64,000 nt of DNA from Linyphia triangularis (GCA_963978545.1 OZ021724.1:100700163-100764162), one strand, 5' to 3'; positions 34,721-47,192 are shown, numbered from the stretch's first letter. Numbers and translations are program-made. Notes: generated from the sequence alone by a model not told the origin.

Positions 34721-36057
34721 TAAAAAGTAATTCCATTAAATAATCTTAAATGTGTTAACTGCGAACGGTTGATTTCGTCATGAGACGTCTAATTTTAAGT
34801 TAAATATTTCATCTAATATCCAGCTATCTTCATGAAAACTTAACAACCTCTTTCTGGTGTGCGATAGCATGGAAACTACTTAGCAATGTATACGCCGTTG
34901 CAAAATCGAAAATTTATTTATAGAATTTCACCTCTAATGTACTGTATAATAATTTTAACCGCGCTATCGTCTGAAAATTGAATATCGAGTGATTAAGTTT
35001 CTAATTATTTATTAAACTTTGGAATAACTCTTCGATTTATTTAAACTTGAGCCAGATAATATATTTTGGTTGAGAACATGTCATCTATATGAATTTTTAA
35101 ATGTGTATATAATTGTTCTTTATGTATAAAATAAGTTTTAGATTAGTTTGAGAACGGGAGTTTAACTTTTGTTGGTTGGTTGGTTAGAGTTTGACGGCGC
35201 AAGGATTAATTTTTGTTACTTTTGATTTCAGAGTGGCAAGAACCTGAAAGGAAAGTTTTGGATTGAATTCCTCCACTCTAAAAGAAGTATCTGAGTATTT
35301 ATCCATTAAGAGTAGTATATATTAAAAGGTAAGAACATATTTTGAATTGAATAATACTTCAAATAATATTACTAACATTTTTTCGTAACTAATGTAGTAT
35401 TTACCGTAAACGAGAAATCATATCAAGTTTTACTAGCAAAAAAGTTGCATAGAAAAATAACTTATTATTCCATTTTATGTTATAATATAGATATCAATAA
35501 AAATCGAATAAAGACACGTTTCCTATTAATAAATATTTTATGCACATTTTTCATAGAATAAAAGTTTTGCTTTCTAAATTATGTATAACTATATATTTCA
35601 CTTGAACAAGCATGTCTGCTGGAAAGAACGTTAAGTCCAAGCGAAAAACTTTCTTATTTTCCCAACTACTTATTGGAACTTTATGCAAATTTAACACAAT
35701 GTAGAAAATGACAGCTTTAATTATACACATGAAAATATTACCACAAATTGAGTTATTTTTAAAATTAAAATCTTAACGATCTTTAAACATGCGAAAACCT
35801 GGAAAAAATAATAGGGCCAAGCTCAAATTCGTAGGGTTTTTTTTTTTTGGGGGGGGGGGGGGTTCATGTTATTTATTTATTGTAGTATTATAGTCGTCTA
35901 CGGGGTTGCTCAAACAAATTACGCAGACGATTTAGAACGATGATCGAGAGTAATTTAAAGATTTATGAAAATCGGAAAAGGTAAGAAATTAACACTGAAT
36001 GAACAAGTTAAGATCCTTAGTTTTAAAAAATGTGGTTTAAGTTCTTGGGATATATAA
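34721..36057. other. Unique stretch with poly(G) and a GGTT tail remnant
   Basis: GTTGGTTGGTTGGTTAGAGT near 35172 followed by TTTGACGGCGCAAGG looks like a minus-strand LINE 3' end. Poly(T)/poly(G) lies at 35838-35861. No gene recognised. Confidence 0.45.
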
Positions 36058-36059
36058 TA

Positions 36060-36719
36060 GACCGAGAGGCGACTGCAATTTTTGGACCTCATCGAACATC
36101 ATTCTGAATTTCTTATAGAGATTGGAGAAAAGTGAGTAGATTAGGAATCCACTGGTCTGCCGTGGCAAAAATGGCCGAAATTAATTAAAAATCGCCTTGG
36201 AGTGAGTTGAACTAAAATCCGATTGCCAAATATGTCATAACTTGCCAAAAAGAGAACAAACTTTTTCGTCTGGCAACCCTGCATTTTGATTTTCAATGAG
36301 AAAAAGCGCAAACGATTTTTGATCTCTGGCTCTAAAAATGTGTATCATTTAAAAGTAAGCCAAATTGGCGACATCAGTTATGTCATCCGTGACGTAATTT
36401 TTATTGCCAACTTGGCTCCCTTTTAATAGATGCAAGTAGACCGTCGCCAGATATCTGAATCGTCTGCAACCTTCTTAATTGATAATTAAAGAGTGAGGGT
36501 TACCAAATAAAAAAAAAAAATGCTCATTATTTGACAAGTTATGACTCATTTGGCAATTGGATTTAGTTCCACTTATTAAAAGTCGATTTTTGACCAGTTT
36601 TGGCCATTTTTTCCACGGCAGACCATTGGATTCGTAATCTACTCACTTCTCTCCAATTTCTATAAAAAAATTCAGAATGATGTTCGATGGGGTCCAAAAA
36701 TTGCAGTCGCCTCTCAGTC
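36060..36719 (-). mobile_element. Foldback MITE A, copy A4 (660 bp)
   Basis: TA at 36058-36059 and 36720-36721. The termini GACCGAGAGGCGACTGC and GCAGTCGCCTCTCAGTC are inverted repeats. Central TGACGTAA-type motifs lie near 36388-36400. No coding content. Confidence 0.95.
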
Positions 36720-36721
36720 TA

Positions 36722-36927
36722 TAACTAAAAGATTAAGCAGATCTAAGACTGCGTTTAATAACTTTCTAAAAAGTAGTGACATTTACAATCAGTGGTAGGG
36801 TACAGGACGTCCATCTGCATGGACTCCTCGACAAATGAGAGCTGTTGTTAGCTGAGCAACACAAAAGAAGCTTTCTTCGACTCAAATTGTGAATGATTTG
36901 AAGCTTAGTTGCACTAGCGGAACCGTG
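36722..36927. other. Unique spacer
   Basis: No feature recognised. Confidence 0.35.
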
Positions 36928-37016
36928 GGTGGGTTGGTTGGTTGGTTGGTTGGTTGGTTGGTTGGTTGGTTGGTTGGTTGGTTGGTTGGTTGGTTGTTTC
37001 CAGATTATCTGGCGTA
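36928..37016 (-). repeat. (GGTT)n microsatellite on a SINE-1 tail fragment
   Basis: About 68 bp of GGTT repeats run into GTTTCCAGATTATCTGGCG, the first 20-odd bases of a minus SINE-1. The rest of the SINE is missing and R3 sequence follows. Confidence 0.9.
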
Positions 37017-37019
37017 TCT

Positions 37020-37185
37020 GGCGATTATGCTAACTATGTACACACAGACAGACATTTCATCACTTTTTTGAAATCAGGATGTTCCAAAACGTAGAGAAAT
37101 GCGAGATTTTTTTCTTTTTTTTTCTTCTGACCGAGTACTATACTTTCATTACCCTATGTATACATATGAGTAATTGAAAGTAAAA
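37020..37185 (+). repeat. Interspersed repeat R3, 3' end fragment
   Basis: GATTATGCTAACTATGTACA, CAGGATGTTCCAAAACGTAG and the terminal GAGTAATTGAAAGT occur in family order. Confidence 0.7.
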
Positions 37186-37441
37186 ATAGAGTTTCGGTTT
37201 TTAAGCATCCAACAGATCTTGAACTTAGTAGATGGAGTGTAATTTACGTCCTACACCCGAGTTAAGACAATATGCAACTGAATGATGTGTGTATTAATGA
37301 AAACTGAAAATTATTAAGTGAAGATTAAACTGACATTGCATTTTTTATTTTCCAAAAACTAACGAATGCGTACGAAAATAGTTTTGTATTTTAATAATTA
37401 AATCCTAATAATGATAGATAGAAGAAAAAATCATCTAGAGT

Positions 37442-37447
<6 letters not shown>

Positions 37448-37479
<32 letters not shown>

Positions 37480-37521
37480 AAAAAAAAAAAATTTTAAAAA
37501 TTAAAAAAAAAAAAAAAAAAT
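37448..37521. repeat. Poly(A)-rich low-complexity tract
   Basis: About 70 bp almost entirely A with a few T interruptions. Confidence 0.95.
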
Positions 37522-38152
37522 CTATAAAATCAAACGAAAATATTTTAAATGTCAGAGCACAAATCAATAGACAATTTCGAAAAAAACGGTGTACCTAAAA
37601 CCGTTTTAAATCAAAAACTGAAACAAGGATAATAATTGAAATCTTCAACACACTCAAGGAAAAGAAATTTTTAATTGCAATTATTGTAAAATAATGTATT
37701 GCAAAAAGAAGTTACCGAGGTTTTTTAAATACGTTTTAAATAATTATTTTAGTTCTTAGTTTTAATTAAAAAAACTTAATTGAGTTGGTTCAACAATTAT
37801 TTCAAAACAAATTTTAAGGATTTTAATTCAATGAAACACATTTATTTTTTTCCTATAAAATCCAACGAAAATACTTTGAATGTGTGAGCGTTGATTAATA
37901 AACAGTTTCGAAAAAAAGGGTTCCTAATTTTTTTTTAAATCCAAAACTGAAACAAAGGTAATAACTAAGATCTGTAACACTTAAAGAAGATAAACTTTTG
38001 ATAATAATTATTGTAAAATAATGTATTTCTAATTTTTAAAATACATAAATAATTACTTTAGTTCTTAATTGTAATTAAGAAGAGTTGTGTTGGTAAAATA
38101 ATTATTTCAAATTAAAACTTAAATATTTTAATTCAATAAAACACATTTTTTT
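37522..38152 (+). repeat. Diverged two-copy tandem duplication, about 330-bp unit
   Basis: The halves 37522-37850 and 37851-38152 share ordered blocks: CTATAAAATC, AACGAAAATA, AAACTGAAACAA, ATTGTAAAATAATGTATT, TAATTCAAT(G/A)AAACACA. No coding potential. Confidence 0.75.
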
Positions 38153-38564
38153 TTTAAACTTTTCTAATGAAGTAAAATACAAGTCAGCGACATTTTACTG
38201 CCAAAATGGTCAGTTCAGCAATTCAATTAATCTCAAACGACTTAATAAATAAATAATAACTGCGTGTTTCAATTTTTATTTTATATATTTAATTCATTCA
38301 AATAAACTCTAAGCGATAATTTCAATGCTTGTAAATATGTTCAGATGTTTTTCAACTTATTAAAAAAGAAACATCAATATTTGTACAAATAAACCACGTA
38401 CAAAAATATTCTAGAATATTTATGACGGACAATGAAAATGCTCTTGAATTGAGGTTTTTTTTGGAAATAATTGAACATAAATTTACTTCTTTATTTATTT
38501 ATTATTATTATTATTATTATTTCTTTACGTTTAGATACATACTGATTTCAAATAAGTGATTTAG
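38153..38564. other. Unique AT-rich stretch
   Basis: A short (ATT)n run near 38497-38521. No gene recognised. Confidence 0.4.
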
Positions 38565-38990
38565 AAAAAAATGTCTGTATGTGTGTCTGTGGTCAGCATA
38601 ACTCCCGAACAAATTGACCTACGATGTTCAAATTTGGTGTGAGAGTTGGTTGTGGAATAGGGACCTACCATTAAAGTTTTCGTCAAAATCGCTGTGTTAA
38701 TGCCTCTTAAGGTGTTCTGAACGTCCCCACCTCTGAAATTCCTTAAAAAGGCTTTGATGACGAAAAAAGTTCAAAAACAAATGCCTTTAACACAGAGTTC
38801 TTTTTCCTTGAGCCATACCTCATCAACGATCGTTTTTTCTTCCCAGTTTCACTTTTAAGAAAGGATAATATAAGAATTATCGAAAAGTATATCTCCAAAA
38901 TCATCATTTAGGCGAAGGGTTTCTTTTTTTTTTTTTTTTTTTTTTTTTAAAGACCCATACAAGAATTATCACAAAAGAATATCGCCAAAC
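38565..38990 (-). repeat. Interspersed repeat R3, minus fragment
   Basis: GTGGTCAGCATAACTCCCGA, ACGATGTTCAAATTTGGTGT, ACCATTAAAGTTTTCGTC and TTGAGCCATACC-type blocks follow the family order, with a poly(T) run inserted near 38920-38949. Confidence 0.72.
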
Positions 38991-39065
38991 TTACCACTTT
39001 TGCTAAATGAACACACACATAATCATATAAAAACACATAATCATAATTTGCCATCTTGGCGTGAG

Positions 39066-39620
39066 TTTTTTTCAATTAAATATCTAATTAATAAAATTAA
39101 TTATTTAGTTATTGGAATTAATTATTTTATTACTAAAAATAATTATTTAATTATTAAAATTAGTTCTTTATTATTAAAAATAATTATTTAATTATTAAAA
39201 TTAATTTTTTTTTAATTAATTATTTTATTGTTAAAAATAATTATTTAATTATTAAAAATAATTATTTAATTATTAAAAATTATTATTTAATTATTAAAAA
39301 TAATTATTTAATTATTAAAATTAATTATTTAATTATTAAAATTAATTATTTAATTATTAAAATTAATTATTTACTTATTAAAATAATTAATTATTAAATA
39401 TAATTATTTAATAATTAAATAATTAATTATTAAATATAATTATTTAATAATTAAATAATTAATTATTAAATATAATTATTTAATAATTAAATAATTAATT
39501 ATTAAATATAATTATTTAATAATTAAATAATTAATTATTAAAATTAGTTGTTTAATTGTTAAAATGAAGTATTTAATTTACTATTGAAATTATTTTATTA
39601 TTAACAATTATTAAAATTTA
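39066..39620. repeat. Palindromic ATTA-rich array
   Basis: AATTATTTAATTATTAAA-type units; between about 39387 and 39535 a 36-bp near-palindromic unit repeats four times. Almost no G or C. Confidence 0.92.
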
Positions 39621-40823
39621 TTTAATGATTACATTGAAAATGTAGACCGACCGGCATAGAACTAAAATTCCGGATCGAGTTTATGTCCCAGTACGCCCCT
39701 GCTCTGCCCTAACCTCCAATTATAACATCTCTACCAAATCATTCTCTCAAATTAAAATTAGAGGAGATTTTTTTACTTATATATACAATAACTCAAGCCT
39801 AAATAACATACGAGACAAAAGCTTACTGCCGAAGTACAAAAATGTTTCCGGTACAACTTTTGCATCTCTACAAAATTGAATTCACTTATCATTAATTATC
39901 ACCTAAAGACAAATAACTTTAGAACAATTGTTGTTTTTTTAATTGCATTACGTTTTATTCATTTTTCATTTAAATTCCGCCGACTATAAAAGGATTATGC
40001 ATAATCAGGATAAATCCTTAACTTCAGCTCCGAGTGGAACTTTTGCGATAATCTAATTAAACCCCTTGTTCATTTTTTTTTCCAGAAATGTTCTACTTTC
40101 AACCGATTTTGGAAAAGCCTTTGCACGAGAAATATGTTTTTCGATATTTTGACAAGGTATCAAATGCGGATAACATTAGCATCTTGAGATATGGATAAAA
40201 ATTACATTAACTACGGAAAACGTGAAGGGGAAGAAAAAAAAAAAGTTGCGCTCTATTCACTTCAGTTTCTTCTGGTGCTTTTCAAATTGAATAAATTTCC
40301 GAAATCGATGTATGTTTGTGTCGTTTTCTTTTTTTTTTTTTCTTTTTTTTTTTTTCGTTTTTTTTTTTTCTCGCTTGGGGCAGTCTTGAGCGAATTCTTT
40401 CAATTGCGGGCAGTTGGATTTAGAAATTCAAATTTGATTCAATTCAATATAGGCGCTCATAACAGAAGAAAAAAAATTACTCCCGGTATTTTTTAAATAT
40501 ATTTCTTTTTTTATTACAAAAGGCTATCATTATATCCGGTGAAGACTCCAAATTAAATTGTGGATTTACTAAAATAAATTAATCATAATTATTTGCTGCT
40601 ACACAAAACATAGGTATTTTTTTTATATATATAACGTAAGAAAGAATGAAAAATATTAAAAGTAAATGTCTTATTACAAAAGATTTTTAATTATTAAGTC
40701 GCATGCGTGGGAAGAGGATAAAAAACATTTTCCCTCCCTTGTAAAAAACACTCTCTGTATACGTAATTAAAACCAGATCGGAAGACCGCTAGGCGCCCCG
40801 TTCTTTAAGTTGTCACCTATTAA
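39621..40823. other. Unique stretch, no gene recognised
   Basis: Poly(T) near 40330-40370; a 101-codon frame at 40191-40496 is dominated by Phe from that poly(T). No domain. Confidence 0.45.
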
Positions 40824-42784
40824 TCTCTCTATATATAAGGCAAAGCCCTCACTCACTGATTCACTCACTCACTCACTCACTCACTGACTCACTCATCACT
40901 AATTCTCCCACTTCCCACATAGTCACAACTCTGAAAATCGGCACAAATATCAACAATGGTAAACATAGAAAAAGTAAACTATTCCGATCTCGATTAACAC
41001 ACTTTAAGGGGTCGAAAAGGGGTTAAACGTTCCAAACGGGGGACATTCGAATATCCCACTTCCCACATAGTCACAACTCTGAAAATCGGCACAAATATCA
41101 ACAATGGTAAAAATAGAAAAAGTAAGCTATTCCGATCTCGATTAACCCACTTTAAGGGGTCGAAAAGGGGTTAAACGTTCCAAACGGGGGACATTCGAAT
41201 ATCCCACTTCCCACATAGTCACAACTCTGAAAATCGGCACAAATATCAACAATGGTAAAAATAGAAAAAGTAAGCTATTCCGATCTCGATTAACCCACTT
41301 TAAGGGGTCGAAAAGGGGTTAAACGTTCCAAACGGGGGACATTCGAATATCCCACTTCCCACATAGTCACAACTCTGAAAATCGGCACAAATATCAACAA
41401 TGGTAAAAATAGAAAAAGTAAGCTATTCCGATCTCGATTAACCCACTTTAAGGGGTCGAAAAGGGGTTAAACGTTCCAAACGGGGGACATTCGAATATCC
41501 CACTTCCCACATAGTCACAACTCTGAAAATCGGCACAAATATCAACAATGGTAAAAATAGAAAAAGTAAGCTATTCCGATCTCGATTAACCCACTTTAAG
41601 GGGTCGAAAAGGGGTTAAACGTTCCAAACGGGGGACATTCGAATATCCCACTTCCCACATAGTCACAACTCTGAAAATCGGCACAAATATCAACAATGGT
41701 AAAAATAGAAAAAGTAAACTATTCCGATCTCGATTAACCCACTTTAAGGGGTCGAAAAGGGGTCAAACGTTCCAAACGGGGGACATTCGAATATCCCACT
41801 TCCCACATAGTCACAACTCTGAAAATCGGCACAAATATCAACAATGGTAAAAATAGAAAAAGTAAGCTATTCCGATCTCGATTAACCCACTTTAAGGGGT
41901 CGAAAAGGGGTTAAACGTTCCAAACGGGGGACATTCGAAAATCCTACTTCCCACATAGTCACAACTCTGAAAATCGGCACAAATATCAACAATGGTAAAC
42001 ATAGAAAAAGTAAGCTATTCCGATCTCGATTAACCCACTTTAAGAGGTCAAAAAGGGGTTAAACGTTCCAAACGAGCGATATATTCGAATGTCCTACTTC
42101 TCATATTTTCACAATTCTGAAAACTGGTGTGAATATCAATAAAGACAAACGCAGAAAAAGTAAACTATTCCGATCTCCGGTGGATCAAGGGGTGGAAAAG
42201 GGGTTAAACGTTCCAAACGAGGAATATTCGAATGTACCACTTCCCATATGGTCACAACTCGGAAATTTGGTACAAATGTCAAAAAAGGTTAAACATAGAA
42301 AAAGTAAGCTATTCTGTTCTCGATTAACCAACTTTAAGGGGTCGAAAAGGGGTTAAATGTTCCAAACGAGGGATATCCGAATGTTCCTCTTCCAATGTAG
42401 TCATTTTTCTGATATTTTTTTGCAAATATTAAAAGAATAAGTCATTCCAATAACGATTAACGAATTTTTAAGGGATGAAAAGACGACGCAACATTGAAAC
42501 TATACGAGGATTAACTTAATGTCTAATTAACTTAATTCCAATACAGCTACTACTTTGAAATTTAGAACTAAGAGCAAACATAAACACAATAAACTATTCC
42601 AGTTTACAATTCACAATTATAAATTTCGTTTAAAATGTCAACAAAGGAAAGTTCCTATTTTGATAAATCAATTTGTCGGGATCGAAAAGGGAGCAAATGT
42701 CTGAAGTGTAGAATACATGAATGTCTTTTGATCGCTAAAATGCTAATGGTAAAATTTCGTAGCGCAGCACGGGTATTCAGCTAG
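40824..42784 (+). mobile_element. Helitron-like non-autonomous element, about 1.96 kb
   Basis: It starts with TCTCTCTATATATAAGGC after an A and ends GGGTATTCAGCTAG before a T, matching the 5' TC and 3' CTAG termini and A/T insertion site typical of Helitrons. No terminal inverted repeats or target duplication are seen, as expected. A hairpin just before the end is weak. An ACTC-rich leader (40849-40895) precedes the tandem repeats. No Rep/helicase gene. Assignment rests on the termini alone. Confidence 0.65.
40905..42382 (+). repeat. 148-bp tandem array inside the Helitron-like element
   Basis: The motif ATCCCACTTCCCACATAG recurs at 40905 (first unit variant), 41053, 41201, 41349, 41497, 41645, 41793 and 41941, exactly 148 bp apart. 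Diverging units follow near 42091, 42234 and 42382. Units contain TTCCGATCTCGATTAACCCA and GGGGTTAAACGTTCC. Confidence 0.97.
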
Positions 42785-42889
42785 TAAAATATATGTTTCC
42801 CCTTTAAGAGTTTAGTACCACGGAACCCATAAGACACACAACGTAACCCTGGATAATTTTACATTTATTTACGATTAAGAACAGTTCTA

Positions 42890-43128
42890 TACTAAACTCC
42901 AACTTAACTTGACATCACTAGACGGTAGATCGTCACAGTGCTCATAGGTATTTAATCCATTTTGGCGGCGTGAAAGGATAATGCTCGCCAAACCACAAGC
43001 CTATAGAGAACAAAAGGCTATAAGGTTTGGCGAGAATTATATCTTCACTCCGCTAAAGTGGATTAATTGCTTATGAGCACGGTGAAGATCTATCGTCTAG
43101 TGATGTCAAGTTAAGTTGGAGTTTAGTA
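42890..43128 (-). mobile_element. MITE C, copy C4 (239 bp)
   Basis: TACTAAACTCCAACTTAACT to AGTTGGAGTTTAGTA with TA at 42888-42889 and 43129-43130. It lies immediately before foldback J1. Confidence 0.95.
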
Positions 43129-43133
43129 TAGTA

Positions 43134-43459
43134 AGGATCATTTCCTATACTCGCTATGTTAGAATCTTCTAGGCCAGTGCATTTGGAAACTACTTTCTAT
43201 AAGACCTTGAAATTTGGTGAGTTGGTACGAAAATGATCACTTAATGAAATGACATAAATTTCAAACTCGAAAATAGCGTCTAATATATTTTATTTTATAA
43301 TTAAAATCCTTACGTTAATGCATATGCAGTGGCTCCATCTGGTTTTGTCTTTTACTATTTTAATTTCCATTTATAATAGAGAGACATTAAATGAAAATTA
43401 TTTTTGTCATTTCATTAAGTGATCATTTTCGTACCTACTCATTAAATTTCAAGGGATCA
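43134..43459 (-). mobile_element. Foldback MITE J, copy J1 (one end degraded)
   Basis: AGGATCATTTCCTATACTCG and GCCAGTGCATTTGGAAACTA match the J2 terminus. Central GCAGTGGCTCCATCTGG is inverted relative to J2. The right arm lost most of its terminal repeat. Confidence 0.85.
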
Positions 43460-43639
43460 TCAACTTCTACCTGTCACATAGATCTTTGACTTTTTTGGCA
43501 ATATCTGCAGGAACATTGTTTTAAAAAATATGAATTTTTTTCACCGGATATAATAATAAAACACAAATAACAAAATTTTAAAGAAAAATGGCTGTGCGTT
43601 TTTTTGTTACACTTTGAAGAGCTTTTACAAGCTAACTTA

Positions 43640-44030
43640 AAAACTATGGGTGTCGAACATCGGACAACTTTTAATTGAGCTGCAATACTAGTCATTACAT
43701 TTAAATGTGCCATGGATTGACGTAAGTTAGCATTTTCGTTTTTATAAAAATGACCACTTTGATGATATTTTTGGCAATAATTATTAAATTGTTGGCGGGG
43801 GGGGGGACGCGAAATTGGCTATATGTTTGGCGAAAATTATTTCATTATTCTTTTAACTGAAATAGACGAGGAACAGGTCGTTGATGGGCGATGTTCTAGG
43901 GAAGGAAATTCTATGTTAACTTTCGTTTTTCAACTTTTTTTTTACCCCTTTATCAAATTTGTACATGAATTTTGTAAGTGGTGATGTTAAGAACACTTCT
44001 TTAAATTTCTTGTAGATCGTCGACTCAGAG
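43640..44030 (+). repeat. Interspersed repeat R3, diverged 5' half
   Basis: GTCGAACATCGGACAACTTT, TATTTTTGGCAATAATTATT, TTGATGGGCGATG and TCGTTTTTCAACTTTTT blocks in family order; poly(G) at 43796-43807. Confidence 0.65.
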
Positions 44031-44475
44031 GGAAAAAGCGAAAAGTCCACTTTTGCCACAAATTCCTTTTTTGATAAATTTGGGAAGAGTAATATATAAT
44101 CCATCGATTGGTAAAGGTAAAAACTGCAACTTGGTCACTGAAATAAATTTGTGGTTAATAATTGAAACGCAATAGCGTTAGGTTATGTTGAACTAGCACT
44201 TTAGAAAAGTATTTTGCTCTCTTGAAAGCTTTGAAGGAAAAAAAAAGATGGAAAAAAAAAGAAGTTCGTTCCTTTTTACTCTGGATCTACGATATGGTTT
44301 ATAATTTAAACAATATATTTTTCAAAGAGATCTAAGAATTCTAATAGACAATTCATTGTTACAGGATTGTTAATAAGATTTTTCTGCCATTTGAATATTG
44401 TTAAACGATTTTTCTGAATTTAATTGTATGTAGTGTACATAATTCTATTTAAAATTATATTTTCCGAAATTTATT
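44031..44475. other. Unique AT-rich stretch
   Basis: No gene recognised. Confidence 0.4.
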
Positions 44476-44612
44476 TGTTAACAATAATAATACAGGCTTG
44501 AAAACGTTGGCAACACCCGAGTTAGTCCGGAATTTTCGAGATGGTTTTAGCACGTGCTGATCGCCAGATCGATTTCTCTGGATTTTTTTTCTGGAAAAGT
44601 TCGCACCGCGAG

Positions 44613-44650
44613 TATATAAAAACCACCAACATGTTGAATTTGAGTCAGTT
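44613..44650 (+). promoter_or_regulatory. Candidate core promoter: TATA box plus initiator
   Basis: TATATAAAAA begins at 44613, and TCAGTT at 44645-44650 matches the arthropod initiator. If the A at 44647 is +1, the TATAAAAA core starts at about -32, the classical spacing. Confidence 0.6.
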
Positions 44651-44753
44651 GTAGAGTTAGAGTCATTTCGGAAGAAGTTCCGCGCTAACTTTCCCGAGTC
44701 TGAAATTTCACTTTATCAGAAGTTGTACACACTGAAGCTTGTTTAAGCTTGAT

Positions 44754-44935
44754 TGGTTGTTGTATTCAGATTATCTGGCGCCGTCAGCAACACGAGGGCT
44801 ATAATGCGGCCGAAACGTTCGTCATTAGACGAGCCAACATACATTTACAAACACCCATGCCTTACACGGGACTCGGAACCCGCAACCTCGCGGTCTAGAA
44901 GCTAGCACGCTAACCACTATACCGTTTGGTCGGCT
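44754..44935 (-). mobile_element. SINE-1 with 13-bp target duplication
   Basis: GTTTAAGCTTGAT (44741-44753) and GTTTAAGCTCGAT (44936-44948) flank it, inside the candidate transcription unit. Confidence 0.95.
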
Positions 44936-45180
44936 GTTTAAGCTCGATAACATGTTTTTTACAGTTTAGAGACGCTTTGTAAGGCTTCCGAGACGAAGAA
45001 AAAATTATCAGCTTTTATCTTCTAAAAGTTTTTCCTAGAAAAGTCTTTATATTTCCTCTCAGAAAATTTCCAACAATATTTCTAAGTTTATTAATTCATT
45101 CTGTAAGAGAATGGATTTCTACTCCCAGGGAAAATTTTATCATTCCAATAAAGTCCATCTATTTAAAAAAAAAAAAAAAA

Positions 45181-47192
45181 CTAAAATTCAATTTCTCGAC
45201 ACCAACCAAACTCTCGTAAACACAGCATCCAATCCCTCCTTCTAAGAAAACTGTCAACTCCTCAGTGAGATATGAGCTAGTTCTTTCATTAATTATAGGA
45301 CCAAAAAAACACATGAAAACTGTGTAGTACATACTCCCAACTAGTTACAGCACAACTTAACGTTATTATCTTTTTTTTTTCCCCCTCCTCCTTAATTTTT
45401 TCTAACGAGACTCAAGCGATTGATAAAAAATGCATTTTTTAAATTTTTTTTTTTTTACTTTACAGGAAAAGGCCGCGCGCGAAATGTAATACTGACGGGA
45501 AAAAAATTCCTTGTTAATAATATTTTTTTTTTTTTTTTTTAGTTGTCTTAAGAGAAAAGCACCTTCGTCTTTGTTAATTAATCTGCCGGCGGGCCTTAAG
45601 GTCTGCGATTGTTTCTTTTTCCTTTTTTTTTTTTTTTTTTTTCCCCTCTCCAGCTAAAGGAAACGTGATAATTAAATGCGCAACTTGGGACGCGGTTAAA
45701 AATTAACTCATAAGCTTAACTATCTGTTGTGGGTCGTGTGTTGATTTGGTTTCGGGGTTGCTTTCTTTCTAATTGGGTCATAGAACGGAATGTATGGCTC
45801 GCAATTAGGCATTCCTAATCGGGGTTAATTATTTTTCTGTATTGGTTTGAGAGAAAAGTGCATCGTAAGGAGATAAAAACTGTCTTAGTACGAAATTTCT
45901 CATTTTGCAGGTGGAAAAAATTATATTTTCCATCGTAATGATTTTAATATCAGACTTACCACCTTTTTCTTTTACCTCAACTTATAGTTAAATTACTAAT
46001 TAAGTTATAATATTAACTAAATTATGTTTTTTTATCGAAATATATATCTATATTTATATCTTCTAAAAATCCTAGAAGTATTCATATCGTTTCTGAAGTT
46101 AAAAAAAAAAAAAAACTAGAAAATTTTATTATTAAGAATTTTTTAAAGAAAGGTAGGTGTTTACGTATTATCCCGTCGACTTTTAGGCGAGATAAAAAAA
46201 ACTCGCCAAACTGATTATCTCCGTCTGGTCCGGATGGATGCCACCATGCGGCTAAGGCATTTCACGGTAAACCAACGACGTGACGCTGGTACTAGACGAA
46301 CCGAACCACTGAAGCGGTTTGAAGGTTTTGTCGCCAATAAAAAAACCTTGCGTACAGTCGGCGAGCGTAAATACCGAAAAATATTGTAATGTTATTGGAC
46401 AATAACTAAGAAATTCCCTATAGAAAAAAAATTCGAAAGAATGAACTAGATTCAAAGAAAAGCATTGTCTCGATAAAACAATGCAAAACTCAAATTTGGC
46501 TGAGTTAATCACGTGACAAGGGCCAAATAATGCCAAGTAGACGTTTTCGTTTTTTCGGTGGATTTTGTAAGCTACTTAGGCCTAATACTATATCATTTAC
46601 CCATAGAGCAATTCAAAATATTGATTCACAACATATGAAATTTTTTGTATAAAGACAAAGAATAATGTTTCACTTTTAAGACTTATTTAACAGCAATTAA
46701 AAGCCTTTTTATTCGAAAATAACTTTTAAATATTTACAGGTTCTTGTTTTTTGTCCATCAGAGCGCACTACTGAAATGCAGGAAAAATGCGTGAAGCTAA
46801 TTTTGATATGTTCATAATGAATAAAAAAAAAATAACAATTTTCTGTATAATAAGAGTTTTCTTAAAGGATCATCTTCTAGTTTATGTAATATGAGGCATC
46901 GAGCGCCAAAACGGATCATCCCACAATTTGAATTTTGCTATTTCTACCTCGCTTTTTCACAACCATTCCTGCCAGAGCGAACCAAATAAAGTTTTATCTA
47001 TTGGCAAACTTAGTTGGGCTTACTTTAAAGGCTTTTAATTACTGTTGGTCAACTTAGTTGATCATTAGATGAATGACTAATGCCTGATATATTTGATTTA
47101 GAAAACACTTCATAATGCTTCACTTCATAATGATCACTTCATAATCCACCAAAGATGGACATCCATTTTCATAGTTTTAAATCCTTTACATT
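45181..47192. other. Unique stretch of about 2 kb, no gene recognised
   Basis: Poly(T) runs near 45369-45381, 45525-45540 and 45626-45642. Around 46200-46350 the composition is more even (CGGATGGATGCCACCATGCG and following), but the 94-codon minus frame there has no domain. Confidence 0.45.

Larger units (their letters stand above)
44476..45180 (+). other. Candidate solo LTR or short transcription unit
   Basis: An upstream region (TTGGCAACACCCGAG, GGAATTTTCGAGATGG), a TATA box, an initiator-like TCAGTT, about 500 bp (a SINE-1 included) and AATAAA at 45147-45152 followed by 17 A from about 45164 lie in the order expected for U3-R of an LTR or for a small Pol II unit. No open reading frame of note follows. 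I cannot see clear TG/CA ends or a target duplication, so the LTR reading is tentative. Confidence 0.45.

Noticed and set aside
40905..42382. CRISPR array
   Set aside because: The whole 148-bp unit repeats, with no short repeat and variable spacer, no cas genes, and a eukaryotic context.
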